Assembly (NCBI GenBank): GCA_937876775.1
Contig: CALEFA010000070.1
Coordinates: 1 to 64,000 of the forward strand
DNA length: 64,000 nt
Direction of reading: 5' to 3'
Source of the DNA: an uncultured Rhodobiaceae bacterium
GTDB lineage: Bacteria; Pseudomonadota; Alphaproteobacteria; RS24
Below the pieces are notes generated by a model. That model worked only from the letters and a program-made list of their open reading frames with translations, searched no databases and was not told where the DNA came from. The position numbers were made by a program, and so were the translations under genes. Numbering within the stretch: position 1 is the stretch's first letter; every line of letters starts with the position of its first letter. This document shows positions 18,637 to 27,410 of the stretch, in pieces.

Positions 18637-19119
18637 TTATGAATTTATCTCGCCATTTCGCCGCACTCGGAAGAAATCGGTGAGCAAGGCTGCGCACTCG
18701 CTTTCGCGCAAGCCGCCATATACTTCCGGGCGATGGTGGCAGCTCGGTTGGGCAAATAGCGCCACCCCATGATCGACGGCACCGCCCTTAATATCAGCGG
18801 CACCATAATAGACCCGTCGAATGCGGGCTTCGGCAATTGCACCGGCACACATTGGGCACGGCTCAAGCGTCACGTAAAGGTCGCAGTCGGTCAGGCGTTC
18901 ATTGCTTAGTGCGGCACAAGCCGCCCGAATGACCCGCATTTCAGCATGGGCGGTGGCATCATGGGCTTGCCGCATGGCATTGCCCATTGCCGCCAGCACC
19001 GTGCCATCAGCGGCCACTAAAACTGCCCCGACCGGCACTTCGCCCGCCGTCGCCGCTTTTTCGGCCTCGGCAAGTGCCATTTGCATATAATCTTTTTGCT
19101 TTGAATGTTTGTCACTCAT
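18637..19119 (-). CDS. tadA: tRNA-specific adenosine deaminase TadA
   Basis: TadA converts A34 to inosine in the wobble position of tRNA-Arg(ACG). The zinc and catalytic motif HAEMRVIRAA lies near residue 57 and PCPMCAGAI near residue 86, the cytidine/deoxycytidylate deaminase signature. The 160-residue length is normal. The start has no obvious Shine-Dalgarno; ATG codons at residues 12 and 14 are alternatives. It is followed by the acyl-CoA dehydrogenase after 77 bases and is divergent from rluB; tadA facing rluB and rsmD is a common bacterial arrangement for RNA modification genes. Confidence 0.94.
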   Translation of the reverse strand: MSDKHSKQKDYMQMALAEAEKAATAGEVPVGAVLVAADGTVLAAMGNAMRQAHDATAHAEMRVIRAACAALSNERLTDCDLYVTLEPCPMCAGAIAEARIRRVYYGAADIKGGAVDHGVALFAQPSCHHRPEVYGGLRESECAALLTDFFRVRRNGEINS

Positions 19120-19164
19120 CGTTCAACACTAGCATGGTGGCATATGCACGTGCTACAGGAGAGC

Positions 19165-20190
19165 ATGACAAAAACACCACCATCTCATTCATCCTCACGC
19201 AGAGGCCCGAAAGCGCCAAGCCAGACCAGTCGGCCTGCATCTAAGTCGACATCCAAGCCTGGCCAAAGGCAGGAGGGCACATCTGACTATGCCGGCGAAC
19301 GAATTGCAAAAGTTTTGGCGCGTGTCGGTGTCGCCTCGCGCCGCGATGCGGAAAAAATGATTACCGATGGTCGCGTCAGCGTTAATGGCCGCAAGCTCAA
19401 CACGCCCGCTTTTAACGTCACCGACAAAGATCACATTAGTGTCGATGGCAAGCCTATTGGCGAGGCCGATCCGCCGCGCCTATGGCGCTATTATAAAGCG
19501 GCGGGTCTGGTAACCACTGAGCGCGACCCAGATGGTCGCCCCACTGTGTTTCAAAAATTACCGGCCGGATTGCCGCGTCTTAACAGCGTTGGCCGTCTTG
19601 ATATTAACACTGAAGGGCTTTTGCTGTTCACCAATGATGGCGGCTTAAAACGCTATCTTGAATTGCCAAGCACGGGCTGGTTGCGCCGCTATCGGGTGCG
19701 CGCCTTTGACGGGCAAAAGGGTAAAGTCGACGATAAGCGTTTGATCAGCCAGTTAGAGGCGCTCAAAGACGGCATTAGTGTTGATGGGGTGAACTATAAA
19801 TCCATTGATGCCAGTTTGGAGCGTCGGGTTGGCGGCAATGTCTGGATTACTATGTCATTGCGCGAAGGCAAGAACCGCGAGATTAAAAAAGTGCTCGAAC
19901 ATTTGAATCTGAAAGTGAACCGGCTCATTCGCCTGTCGTTCGGGCCATTCCAATTAGGGCAATTGGAAGAGGGTAAGATTGAAGAAGTGCCACGCCGTAT
20001 TTTGCGCCAACAATTGGGCAAACAGTGGCACGAATTAATTGACGAGGAAGCGCCACCAAGCGGCCGTTCCGAAGCAAAAACAGAGCCGAAAAGACAGCCG
20101 CAAACCACGCGACGCCCATCATCACCCGATCGGCCAAGCGGTGGCAAAACATTCAAAGGCACGCCGAGCCATGCGCGTCGTCAGCGGTAG
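19165..20190 (+). CDS. rluB: 23S rRNA pseudouridine synthase (RluB-type)
   Basis: This RsuA-family enzyme isomerises a uridine of 23S rRNA (U2605 in E. coli RluB). It has an N-terminal basic tail, an S4 RNA-binding domain (ERIAKVLARVGVASRRDAEKMI ... GRVSVNGR), then the catalytic domain with the aspartate in GRLDINTEGLLLFTNDG and the REGKNREIKKVLEHL motif. The C-terminus is a basic, disordered tail. I chose the ATG at 19165 because AGGAG lies directly upstream; a longer frame from 19105 would overlap tadA antisense. The last 20 bases overlap the rsmD start. Confidence 0.92.
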   Translation: MTKTPPSHSSSRRGPKAPSQTSRPASKSTSKPGQRQEGTSDYAGERIAKVLARVGVASRRDAEKMITDGRVSVNGRKLNTPAFNVTDKDHISVDGKPIGEADPPRLWRYYKAAGLVTTERDPDGRPTVFQKLPAGLPRLNSVGRLDINTEGLLLFTNDGGLKRYLELPSTGWLRRYRVRAFDGQKGKVDDKRLISQLEALKDGISVDGVNYKSIDASLERRVGGNVWITMSLREGKNREIKKVLEHLNLKVNRLIRLSFGPFQLGQLEEGKIEEVPRRILRQQLGKQWHELIDEEAPPSGRSEAKTEPKRQPQTTRRPSSPDRPSGGKTFKGTPSHARRQR

Positions 20191-20734
20191 GTTCGGCGGC
20201 ACGCCGCTTGCTGTCCCTAAAGGGCGCGGTACACGGCCAACTTCCGATCGTACGCGTGAAGCGTTGTTTTCTATTCTGACGTCGCACCCTGACTGCGACT
20301 TTGAAAATGCCCGCGTACTCGACCTTTTCGCCGGAACCGGTGCGTTGGGTCTGGAGGCTTTATCGCGCGGCGCTGGCTTTTGCTTATTCGTTGAAACCGA
20401 AGTTGCCCCGCGCGGCATTATTCGGGCCAATAGCGAAGCCTGTGGCGCATTGGGATTGTCAAAAATCTATCGCCGCGACGCCACCCGTCTTGGGCCGCGA
20501 CCAGCCAGCGCTGGCCCGGCTTTTGATATTGTCTTTGCTGATCCGCCCTATGGCAAAAAAATGGCTGAGGCGGCGTTACAGGAATTGCTGAGCGGAGACT
20601 GGCTGGCGGCGCAGGCGCTGATTATCGTTGAAGAAGATAAGCGATCGCAATTTGAAGCACCAAAAGGTTTGCGCCAGATCGATCGACGCCAATATGGCGA
20701 CACAGAGCTTGTTTTTTTGGCGCGAGACCGCTAG
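20171..20734 (+). CDS. rsmD: 16S rRNA (guanine966-N2)-methyltransferase RsmD
   Basis: RsmD methylates G966 of 16S rRNA using S-adenosylmethionine. The protein begins MRVVSGRFGGTPL, the family's usual start, shows the SAM-binding segment VLDLFAGTGALGLEALSRG and the catalytic FADPPYGKKM motif, and has 187 residues. The open frame extends further upstream, but that extension is unlike RsmD and lies inside the rluB tail, so the ATG at 20171 is preferred. The 20-base overlap with rluB suggests translational coupling of two rRNA modification genes. Confidence 0.93.
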   Translation: MRVVSGRFGGTPLAVPKGRGTRPTSDRTREALFSILTSHPDCDFENARVLDLFAGTGALGLEALSRGAGFCLFVETEVAPRGIIRANSEACGALGLSKIYRRDATRLGPRPASAGPAFDIVFADPPYGKKMAEAALQELLSGDWLAAQALIIVEEDKRSQFEAPKGLRQIDRRQYGDTELVFLARDR

Positions 20735-20768
20735 CCTAAAACTGTCGCAAACAAAAAAATAAAATGAC

Positions 20769-21344
20769 ATGCAATCTGACCATTATTCTTCTCAGCGCCT
20801 GATGATGCGCCCTTTTAAACAGACAGATAGTGATGCGCTGACGCTTGGGTTGCAGGAGCCGCTGGTGAGTTGCCAATTAGCCAATGTGCCCGATGACTAT
20901 CAACCGCAGCACGCCCAGCAATTTATCGCCGCATTTGGCACGCCGGATAGCCAAAACTTTGCTTTGGCTATCTGTTTGACCAAGCGACCACAAATGCTTA
21001 TTGGCGGTTTTGGGGTGCGTCCCCTGCCGATACAAGCAAGTGATTTTATCTGCCAACGGTTGCATGTAGGTGAGGAAGATAAGCCATTGCTCAGCCTTGG
21101 CTATTGGATTGCCCACCCGCATTGGGGACATGGCTATGCCAGCGAAATGCTAAATGTCATGCGCCCTGCCGTGGCTAAAAAATTCAATCGAAGCGTCATT
21201 GGCGCCATTGTTTTGCAACATAATATAGCGTCGCTGCGGGTGCTGGCAAAGTCTGGCTTTAGCAATCATGGCATGACACGCCCGAGCGAAAGCAAACAAG
21301 CTGGCCAAATGGCTCATGTTTTGGCTTGGCAGTCGCACTATTAA
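20769..21344 (+). CDS. GNAT family N-acetyltransferase (RimJ/RimL-like)
   Basis: This 191-residue protein resembles the RimJ/RimL branch of GNAT acetyltransferases. It opens with SQRLMMRPFKQTDSDAL, shows the beta-4/acetyl-CoA region LGYWIAHPHWGHGYASEMLN (a variant of the Q/RxxGxG/A motif) and the late motif NIASLRVLAKSGF. Substrates in this family include protein N-termini and small amines; none can be assigned here. It follows rsmD after 34 bases and converges with the phosphotransferase gene; TTAACCGGTTAA spans its stop. Confidence 0.85.
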   Translation: MQSDHYSSQRLMMRPFKQTDSDALTLGLQEPLVSCQLANVPDDYQPQHAQQFIAAFGTPDSQNFALAICLTKRPQMLIGGFGVRPLPIQASDFICQRLHVGEEDKPLLSLGYWIAHPHWGHGYASEMLNVMRPAVAKKFNRSVIGAIVLQHNIASLRVLAKSGFSNHGMTRPSESKQAGQMAHVLAWQSHY

Positions 21345-21357
21345 CCGGTTAACGGGT

Positions 21358-22434
21358 TTAAACAGCGCCTGCTTTTTGCGCATAATGCCAACCGACATCG
21401 GCCAAAGGCTTGACCCGATCGGCCATAGCGGCGGCATGGGCATTCGATGCGGTGCCATCGCGCACGCGGCCTACAATGCCCTGCAAGATGCCAGCCAAGC
21501 GGAACATATTATAGCTGATATAATAGTCCATATTCTCAATGCCATCGCGCTGCGTATGTTGGCAATATAAGCGGGTGTATTCTTCAGCCGTCGGAATGTT
21601 CAGTGCTTCGAAATTGGCGCCATTGAGGGTTTGTGTCGAGGCACCATCGGCCGGCATATACCATTGCATCAGGTGATAAGTGAAATCACCCAGCGGGTGG
21701 CCCAAAGTCGACAGTTCCCAATCCAAAACGGCGGCCACTTTCGGCTCGGTCGGATGCAAAACCATATTGTCGAGGCGATAATCACCATGCACAATTGAAT
21801 TGGCGTCATCATGCGGAATATTTTTTGGCAACCATTCAATCAATTTGTTCATCGTGTCGATGTCTTGCGTCTCAGATAGCTGATATTGCTTGGTCCAACG
21901 CGAGATTTGCCGCTCGAAATAATTGCCCGGCTTACCAAAGTCACCAAGGCCAATGGCTTCATAATCAGCATTATGCAATTGCGCCAAAGTGGCGATTTTT
22001 GCCTCAAAAATTGGGCGGCGCCCCTCTTTGGCAATATCTGGCAGGCATGGGTCCCACAAAATGCGGCCCTCAACCATATCCATGACATAAAAAATTGTGC
22101 CAACGACGCTTTCGTCCTCGCACATGCAATATGTGCGCGGCACGGGAAAACCTATTTTGCCCAAAGCGGTGATGACTTTATATTCGCGGTCCACTGCATG
22201 AGCCGATGGCAACAGTTTGCCCGGTGGTTTACGACGCATCACATATTTTTTCTTAGGCGTGACGAGCTGATAAGTTGGGTTTGACTGACCGCCCTTGAAC
22301 TGACGAACCTCTAGCGGCCCCTCGAAACCTTCGACATGCGCTTCGACATATGCCTCAAGCTTTTTTTCGTCAAATTTATGCGAGTCGGCGACGTCTTTTG
22401 TGCCGCCAAACTTTTCAATGCCTTCATCTTGCAT
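21358..22434 (-). CDS. ACAD10-type phosphotransferase (APH-like kinase)
   Basis: This is a 358-residue aminoglycoside-phosphotransferase-fold kinase. It has the nucleotide loop region RQFKGGQSNPTYQL, the Brenner motif IVHGDYRLDNMV and the metal-binding LDWELSTLGHPLGD. It resembles the kinase domain fused to the dehydrogenase in human ACAD10/ACAD11 and bacterial LvaA, which phosphorylates 4-hydroxyacyl-CoA, rather than an antibiotic-resistance enzyme. The ATG at 22434 is preferred because GAGGGAG precedes it and longer starts would run into purD. It is 13 bases downstream of purD. The matching dehydrogenase gene is at 17297-18559. Confidence 0.87.
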   Translation of the reverse strand: MQDEGIEKFGGTKDVADSHKFDEKKLEAYVEAHVEGFEGPLEVRQFKGGQSNPTYQLVTPKKKYVMRRKPPGKLLPSAHAVDREYKVITALGKIGFPVPRTYCMCEDESVVGTIFYVMDMVEGRILWDPCLPDIAKEGRRPIFEAKIATLAQLHNADYEAIGLGDFGKPGNYFERQISRWTKQYQLSETQDIDTMNKLIEWLPKNIPHDDANSIVHGDYRLDNMVLHPTEPKVAAVLDWELSTLGHPLGDFTYHLMQWYMPADGASTQTLNGANFEALNIPTAEEYTRLYCQHTQRDGIENMDYYISYNMFRLAGILQGIVGRVRDGTASNAHAAAMADRVKPLADVGWHYAQKAGAV

Positions 22435-22447
22435 GGTCGTCTCCCTC

Positions 22448-23740
22448 TTAACCCTGTTCGCGTTGAATTTCGCGCCAGCCAATATCTTGACGGCAGAATC
22501 CCTCAGGCCAGTCAATCTTATTGACGCCAATATAGGCATTGTCGCGCGCTTGCGCCACTGTTTTACCTTTTGCCGTCACATTCAACACCCGCCCGCCAAT
22601 CGCCGTAATCGTGCCTTCTTCATCGCGCGCAGTGCCCGCGTGAAAGACCATTGTGTCGTCTGTATTGACAGTTTCCAATTGCGAAATCACCGAACCCTTT
22701 TCATAGGCTGCGGGATAATTATTGGCCGCCATGACAACCGTCATGGCCACTTCATCACGCCAATTTAATGATACATTGGCCAAAGATCCATTGGCCGCGG
22801 CCTGCAGAGCCGGCACTAAATCGCTGTCGAGGCGCTGCATGAGAACCTGACATTCAGGGTCACCAAAGCGGCAATTATACTCGATTAATTTCGGCCCCTG
22901 CGGGGTCAGCATCAGGCCGGCAAACAAAACCCCGCGATAAGCGGCGCCGCGAGCGGCCATGGCTTTCATTGTCGGCAGAATAATGTCTTGCATGGTCTGC
23001 TCAACCAGGGCTGGCGTCATAATTGAGGCCGGTGAATAAGCACCCATGCCGCCGGTATTGGGGCCGGTGTCGCCATCGCCGACGCGTTTATGGTCTTGCG
23101 CTGTGGCCATAGGCAGGGCGTTTTCGCCGTCACAGAGCACGAAAAAACTGGCTTCTTCGCCGGTCAAAAACTCTTCAATGACCAATTCGGCGCCAGCCTG
23201 ACCAAAGGCGCCGCCAAAAATATCATCAATCGCCTCATGTGCCTGCTGCAAAGTCTCGGCAATAATTACCCCTTTGCCAGCCGCTAACCCGTCGGCTTTG
23301 ACGACAATCGGCGCGCTTTGCGAGGCAAGATAATCATGCGCCGCTTGCGCATTGTCAAACCGACCATAGGCGGCCGTAGGAATATTGGCTTGGGCACATA
23401 AATCTTTCGTATAGCCTTTTGAGCCCTCCAATTGCGCGGCCTCTTTACTGGGGCCAAAAGCAGCAATACCGGCAGCGGTCAGCGTATCTGCGAGACCCGC
23501 CACCAAGGGCGCTTCCGGCCCAATGACGACAAGCGCAATATGTTGTTGCTGACAAAAGTCAACGACCGCCTGATGGTCGTCCATATTCAAATCAATATTC
23601 TGCGCTACATCGCCAGTGCCGCCATTGCCGGGCGCACAAAATAAATTTGCGAGCATTGGGCTTTGTGCGATTTTCCAGCACAGCGCGTGTTCGCGCCCGC
23701 CGCTGCCGAGAACCAGAATGTTGAGTTTGTTTTCTGTCAT
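22448..23740 (-). CDS. purD: Phosphoribosylamine-glycine ligase
   Basis: PurD (GAR synthetase) joins glycine to phosphoribosylamine in purine synthesis. It starts with [17 protein letters not shown], contains the ATP-grasp fold with [32 protein letters not shown] and [12 protein letters not shown], and has about 430 residues, the usual length. The ATG at 23740 is preferred over a TTG one codon earlier. It is divergent from xseA with about 57 bases between starts. The kinase-like gene follows closely and is probably co-transcribed. Confidence 0.95.
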   Translation of the reverse strand: MTENKLNILVLGSGGREHALCWKIAQSPMLANLFCAPGNGGTGDVAQNIDLNMDDHQAVVDFCQQQHIALVVIGPEAPLVAGLADTLTAAGIAAFGPSKEAAQLEGSKGYTKDLCAQANIPTAAYGRFDNAQAAHDYLASQSAPIVVKADGLAAGKGVIIAETLQQAHEAIDDIFGGAFGQAGAELVIEEFLTGEEASFFVLCDGENALPMATAQDHKRVGDGDTGPNTGGMGAYSPASIMTPALVEQTMQDIILPTMKAMAARGAAYRGVLFAGLMLTPQGPKLIEYNCRFGDPECQVLMQRLDSDLVPALQAAANGSLANVSLNWRDEVAMTVVMAANNYPAAYEKGSVISQLETVNTDDTMVFHAGTARDEEGTITAIGGRVLNVTAKGKTVAQARDNAYIGVNKIDWPEGFCRQDIGWREIQREQG

Positions 23741-23796
23741 CAAAATGCCATTATGTTTGTCAGTTTAGTGCGGAATCGCTGGTAGAATCTTGTATC

Positions 23797-25269
23797 ATGT
23801 TTTCTAGCACATTTTCTATGCTAGGGGGCAGCGCGTCGACAAATATGAGCGAGATGCAAACAAATTTAGTTGAAGTGAGTGTCAGTGAGCTTTCGGGCGC
23901 TATTAAACGGCAAATCGAAGAAAATTTCGATCGCGTTCGTGTGCGCGGTGAGTTGGGGCGTGTGTCGCGGCCCGGTTCTGGGCATTTATATTTTGATTTA
24001 AAAGATGACAAAGCGGTTCTGGCGGCGGTTGCGTGGAAAGGCACAGCTCAGAAAATGTCCGTGCAACCCGAGCAGGGGCTGGAGGTCATAGCCACGGGTA
24101 AGCTAACAACTTTTCCCGGTCAATCGCGCTATCAATTAATTGTCGACAGCATTGAACCAGCCGGCGAGGGCGCTTTGATGGCCTTGCTGGAGGCGCGCAA
24201 AAAACAAATGGCCGCCGAGGGTCTGTTTGACGCTGAAGCCAAGAAACCTCTGCCATTTTTACCCGAGGTCATCGGCGTCGTAACCAGCCCCAGCGGCGCG
24301 GTTATTCGCGATATTTTGCATCGTCTCGCTGATCGGTTTCCGCGCCATGTTTTGGTCTGGCCGGTGCGCGTACAAGGCGAAACCTGCGCCGAAGAAGTAG
24401 CGCGCGCCATTGCTGGCTTTAATGCCCTGCCGAGTGATGGGCCGGTGCCACGACCCGATGTCATTATTGTCGCGCGCGGTGGCGGCAGTTTGGAAGATTT
24501 ATGGCCATTCAATGAAGAAATCGTTGTTCGCACTGTGGCGCAATCTGACATTCCGTTGATTTCGGCCATCGGCCATGAAACCGATACAACCTTAATTGAT
24601 TATGCTGCCGATCAGCGCGCCCCAACGCCTACGGCTGCGGCTGAACTGGCGGTGCCCGTGCGGGCTGATTTAATGGCCAATATGAATGATTTGAAAACCA
24701 GAAAAATGCGGGCGCAGAACCGACTTTTTGAACAGGCCGCTAGTAACTTGAACGGTTTGGCGCGCGGTCTGCCCAAGCTCGAAGATATCCTTGCTTTGCC
24801 GCGCCAACATTTAGATGGTTTGGGCCAACGCCTTGCATTTGGCTTGCAGGCGAATGTGCAGCACCATCGTTTTGCCAAGGAACGCATTGGTGCGCGCCTA
24901 ACCCCGCTGGCTTTACGCCAGCGTGCGCAACAAAGCCGCCAGCATGTCTATGATCTGGAGCGGCGCGGGCAGGGGCAAATCAAGGCGTTGCTTGAACGCC
25001 AAGCGGTGCGCCTAACGGCGGCGGCGCGCGAGCTTAATTTATTGAGCCATGAATCGATTTTACAGCGCGGTTTTGCGCTGGTTCTGGATGCCGCGGGGGC
25101 ACCCGTACGCCGCGCCGATGCGGTTCAGGCGGGTGATCTGCTGACCGTGCAATTGGCGCGACAAGAAACCCTGAAAACGCGTGTCGAGGGCGCAAGGCCA
25201 GTGACTCCCAACAAGCTAAAGCGCAAAAAATCCACCACTGATGATGGCGAACAAGGTACATTGCTGTAA
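23797..25269 (+). CDS. xseA: Exodeoxyribonuclease VII large subunit
   Basis: XseA is the catalytic subunit of the single-strand exonuclease VII. It has the OB-fold N-terminal domain (SVSELSGAIKRQIE ... GHLYFDLKDD), the nuclease core with VIGVVTSPSGAVIRDI, RGGGSLEDLWPFNEE and ISAIGHETDTTLIDYAAD-type motifs, a long coiled-coil segment, and a C-terminal RGFALV strand. The start is uncertain: none of the ATGs at 23797, 23818 or 23845 has a good Shine-Dalgarno, and homologues generally begin close to residue 17 of this frame (23845). The small subunit gene xseB is not in the window. Confidence 0.94.
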   Translation: MFSSTFSMLGGSASTNMSEMQTNLVEVSVSELSGAIKRQIEENFDRVRVRGELGRVSRPGSGHLYFDLKDDKAVLAAVAWKGTAQKMSVQPEQGLEVIATGKLTTFPGQSRYQLIVDSIEPAGEGALMALLEARKKQMAAEGLFDAEAKKPLPFLPEVIGVVTSPSGAVIRDILHRLADRFPRHVLVWPVRVQGETCAEEVARAIAGFNALPSDGPVPRPDVIIVARGGGSLEDLWPFNEEIVVRTVAQSDIPLISAIGHETDTTLIDYAADQRAPTPTAAAELAVPVRADLMANMNDLKTRKMRAQNRLFEQAASNLNGLARGLPKLEDILALPRQHLDGLGQRLAFGLQANVQHHRFAKERIGARLTPLALRQRAQQSRQHVYDLERRGQGQIKALLERQAVRLTAAARELNLLSHESILQRGFALVLDAAGAPVRRADAVQAGDLLTVQLARQETLKTRVEGARPVTPNKLKRKKSTTDDGEQGTLL

Positions 25270-25291
25270 CAGCATGAAGAAGGAATTGAAC

Positions 25292-25486
25292 ATGGGCGGC
25301 GAAGCAAAAATAAAATATCTCGATGGCGATTTCGATGTCATCTTGCCGGGCAATCACGTGATTTGTGCGGTCACCGGCAAAACCATTCATCTTGAGGACT
25401 TGCGCTATTGGAGCGTTGACCGGCAGGAGGCTTATGTTGATGCCGAAGCGTCTGCGCAGGCCGAATTGGCGTCGCGGCAAAAATGA
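25292..25486 (+). CDS. DUF2093 family small protein
   Basis: This 64-residue protein matches the alphaproteobacterial DUF2093 family: AKIKYLDGDFDVILPG, VICAVTGKTIHLEDLRYWSV and RQEAYVDAEAS are its hallmarks. Function unknown. The ATG at 25292 is chosen because AAGGA lies 7 bases upstream; longer frames exist but lack support. Its stop overlaps the following M23 peptidase start (ATGA), and it follows xseA closely, so the three genes form one operon. Confidence 0.87.
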   Translation: MGGEAKIKYLDGDFDVILPGNHVICAVTGKTIHLEDLRYWSVDRQEAYVDAEASAQAELASRQK

Positions 25487-26376
25487 AAACTGGCTTTTCA
25501 CGATTATTTTTTGCCTTCTTCCCAATGGCGGCAATGTTCGCATCGGCCGCTATGGCCGCCTCGACTGTCGACTTACCCAAATCATTTGTTGAGCACCATC
25601 GCGGGCAATTTACCCAAGGCGGTCTGATTGTCATGCAGCTGCGACCGCATACGAAGGTTTTTCTTAATGGCGCGCCGATTGATGTTTTGGATAATCAGGC
25701 GGTTATCGGATTTGGTCGCGACGCGCCTTTGCAGCAGCAATTGAAATTTGTTGATGCAGCGGCAAAGACCCAAACCGCAGAGCTTGAGGTTAATTTGCGC
25801 CCGCGCGACTACAAGATTCAACGGATTGAAGGCCTGCCGCAAAAAATGGTTACGCCCCCGGCAGAGGCACTCGAAAAAATTCGTCGCCAAGGCAAAATAA
25901 AACGTGCCGCCCGGGCTGAATCGGTGCGCCAAACTTGGTTTGCCGAGCCGTTTGTTTGGCCGGTAGAAGGTCGAATTTCCGGTGTCTATGGCAGCCAGCG
26001 GTTTTACAATGGCGAACCACGGCGACCACATTTTGGTATCGATATTGCCGCGCCTCGTAAAACCCCTGTGCGGGCGCCGGCCAGCGGGCGCGTCAGCCTC
26101 GCTGAGACCGATATGTATTTTGAGGGTGGGTTGATTTTCATTGATCACGGATTATCCGTGACCTCCGTGTTTATGCATTTGGATAGCATTCATGTGGCGG
26201 TTGGCGACGTTGTGCAACAGGGCGATGTGATTGGCCGCGTCGGTTCCACCGGACGCTCAACCGGCCCGCATCTTGATTGGCGTATGTATTGGCAGCAGCA
26301 ACGCGTTGATCCGGCGCTTTTGGTGCCGCCGATGAAGGCCAAAGCGAGCACTGCCAGCTCAGGCAAAAAGCCTTAG
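25483..26376 (+). CDS. Periplasmic M23 (LytM-type) peptidase
   Basis: This 297-residue protein has a signal peptide (MKTGFSRLFFAFFPMAAMFA with cleavage likely after AMA), an N-terminal beta-rich domain of about 120 residues, and a C-terminal M23 domain. The zinc ligands H183 and D187 are in HFGID, and a further conserved His lies in FMHLDS. The final motif is GPHLDW at 262-266 where classical LytM enzymes have HLH, so one ligand is Asp or the site is altered; many proteobacterial relatives share this form. It would act on, or regulate hydrolysis of, peptidoglycan cross-links. Its stop overlaps the convergent lpxK stop. Confidence 0.88.
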   Translation: MKTGFSRLFFAFFPMAAMFASAAMAASTVDLPKSFVEHHRGQFTQGGLIVMQLRPHTKVFLNGAPIDVLDNQAVIGFGRDAPLQQQLKFVDAAAKTQTAELEVNLRPRDYKIQRIEGLPQKMVTPPAEALEKIRRQGKIKRAARAESVRQTWFAEPFVWPVEGRISGVYGSQRFYNGEPRRPHFGIDIAAPRKTPVRAPASGRVSLAETDMYFEGGLIFIDHGLSVTSVFMHLDSIHVAVGDVVQQGDVIGRVGSTGRSTGPHLDWRMYWQQQRVDPALLVPPMKAKASTASSGKKP

Positions 26377-27410
26377 TAAGATTTATAGCTCTGGTTGGCT
26401 TGTCGCGCGTCAATCGTTTTGTCGATGAGCGCGGTTAATTTATCGGCCTCATCAATCTCGACGTTGATTTTCAATACATGGCTTTGCTCGGCCAAGGTCT
26501 TGAGTGCAGAACCTTCGGTTGCGTATTTCAGGCGTGCCATATCTTTCTCTGTGGTGATGAAAATCTGAGCCTGTCGCAGTAAGTCAACCGCATCGGCCTC
26601 GGTGTAATGATGATGATCAGCAAAAGCACGGTGTCCAGCCAGCGCCACATCACAAGCCGCCAAACTAACCAGAAATTTTTCTGGTTTAGCAATGCCGCAA
26701 TAGGCAAAAGGTTTTTCTTGCGACGACAAGGCTGGCAGTGTGGCCAATGTGCGGCCATAAAACACCGCCACATCATGCGCTTGGCAAGCGGGCAGCAGAT
26801 CAGCAAAACTGTCATGTGTGGCTGCACCCATCACCAATAGGGCATCGGCTTTTGCAAGGGCAATTGGTAGCGCTTGGCGCAGTGGCCCGGCTGGCAGTAA
26901 TTGTCCATTGCCAATGCCGCTGGCGCCATCAATGACCACGAGGTTAAAATGATGCGCCATAGATGGATTTTGAAAACCATCGTCTTTCAAAGCAATATGG
27001 GCGCCATCAGCGACCGCTGCGCGCAGGCTGGCAAAGCGGTCGGGGCAGATATAGACTGGCCAATCGGCGGCCAGCATCAATGGTTCATCTCCGACTTCTT
27101 TCGCACTATGGCAATGGCTGTCGACGCGCACGGCCGATGATTTGTCGGATAATGTGCCGCCATAGCCGCGCGACAAGATTGCTGGCTGGCGTCCAGAGGC
27201 AGAAAAATGCCCAGCAAGAAATCGTACCACTGGTGTTTTGCCGGCACCACCGGCGGTCAAATTGCCGACGCAAATGACCGGCTTGCCCGGGTGCTGCGGT
27301 TTGACGAAAAAGCGGTTGCTAGCCTCTAATAGGTGATAAGCCCAAGACACCGGACGCAAGCCCAAGCTCAGTGGGTGAGTGGCATTGTTCCAATATTTTG
27401 GCTCAGCCAT
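26373..27410 (-). CDS. lpxK: Tetraacyldisaccharide 4'-kinase
   Basis: LpxK phosphorylates the 4' position of the lipid A disaccharide at the inner membrane. The P-loop GGAGKTP is at residues 54-60 after a membrane-associated N-terminus, followed by ILSRGYGG, EVGDEPLMLA and the ALKDDGFQNPS motif, all standard. Length 345 residues. It is the last gene of the minus-strand run pmbA, msbA-like, waaA, lpxK and overlaps the waaA end by eight bases. Its presence implies a lipopolysaccharide-bearing outer membrane. Confidence 0.95.
   Translation of the reverse strand: MAEPKYWNNATHPLSLGLRPVSWAYHLLEASNRFFVKPQHPGKPVICVGNLTAGGAGKTPVVRFLAGHFSASGRQPAILSRGYGGTLSDKSSAVRVDSHCHSAKEVGDEPLMLAADWPVYICPDRFASLRAAVADGAHIALKDDGFQNPSMAHHFNLVVIDGASGIGNGQLLPAGPLRQALPIALAKADALLVMGAATHDSFADLLPACQAHDVAVFYGRTLATLPALSSQEKPFAYCGIAKPEKFLVSLAACDVALAGHRAFADHHHYTEADAVDLLRQAQIFITTEKDMARLKYATEGSALKTLAEQSHVLKINVEIDEADKLTALIDKTIDARQANQSYKSY

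Noticed and set aside
19105-19164. Longer N-terminus for RluB
   Set aside because: It overlaps tadA antisense, lacks a Shine-Dalgarno and has no RluB-like residues; AGGAG marks 19165.
20039-20170. Upstream extension of RsmD
   Set aside because: It lies within the basic tail of rluB and is unlike RsmD, which begins MRVVSG.
21341-21352. TTAACCGGTTAA palindrome at the GNAT stop, considered as a CtrA site or terminator
   Set aside because: CtrA boxes have seven bases between TTAA halves, here there are four; no stable stem with a T tract follows.
21358-22434. Antibiotic-resistance phosphotransferase
   Set aside because: Sequence features match the ACAD10/LvaA-type kinase group and the context is metabolic, not a resistance island.
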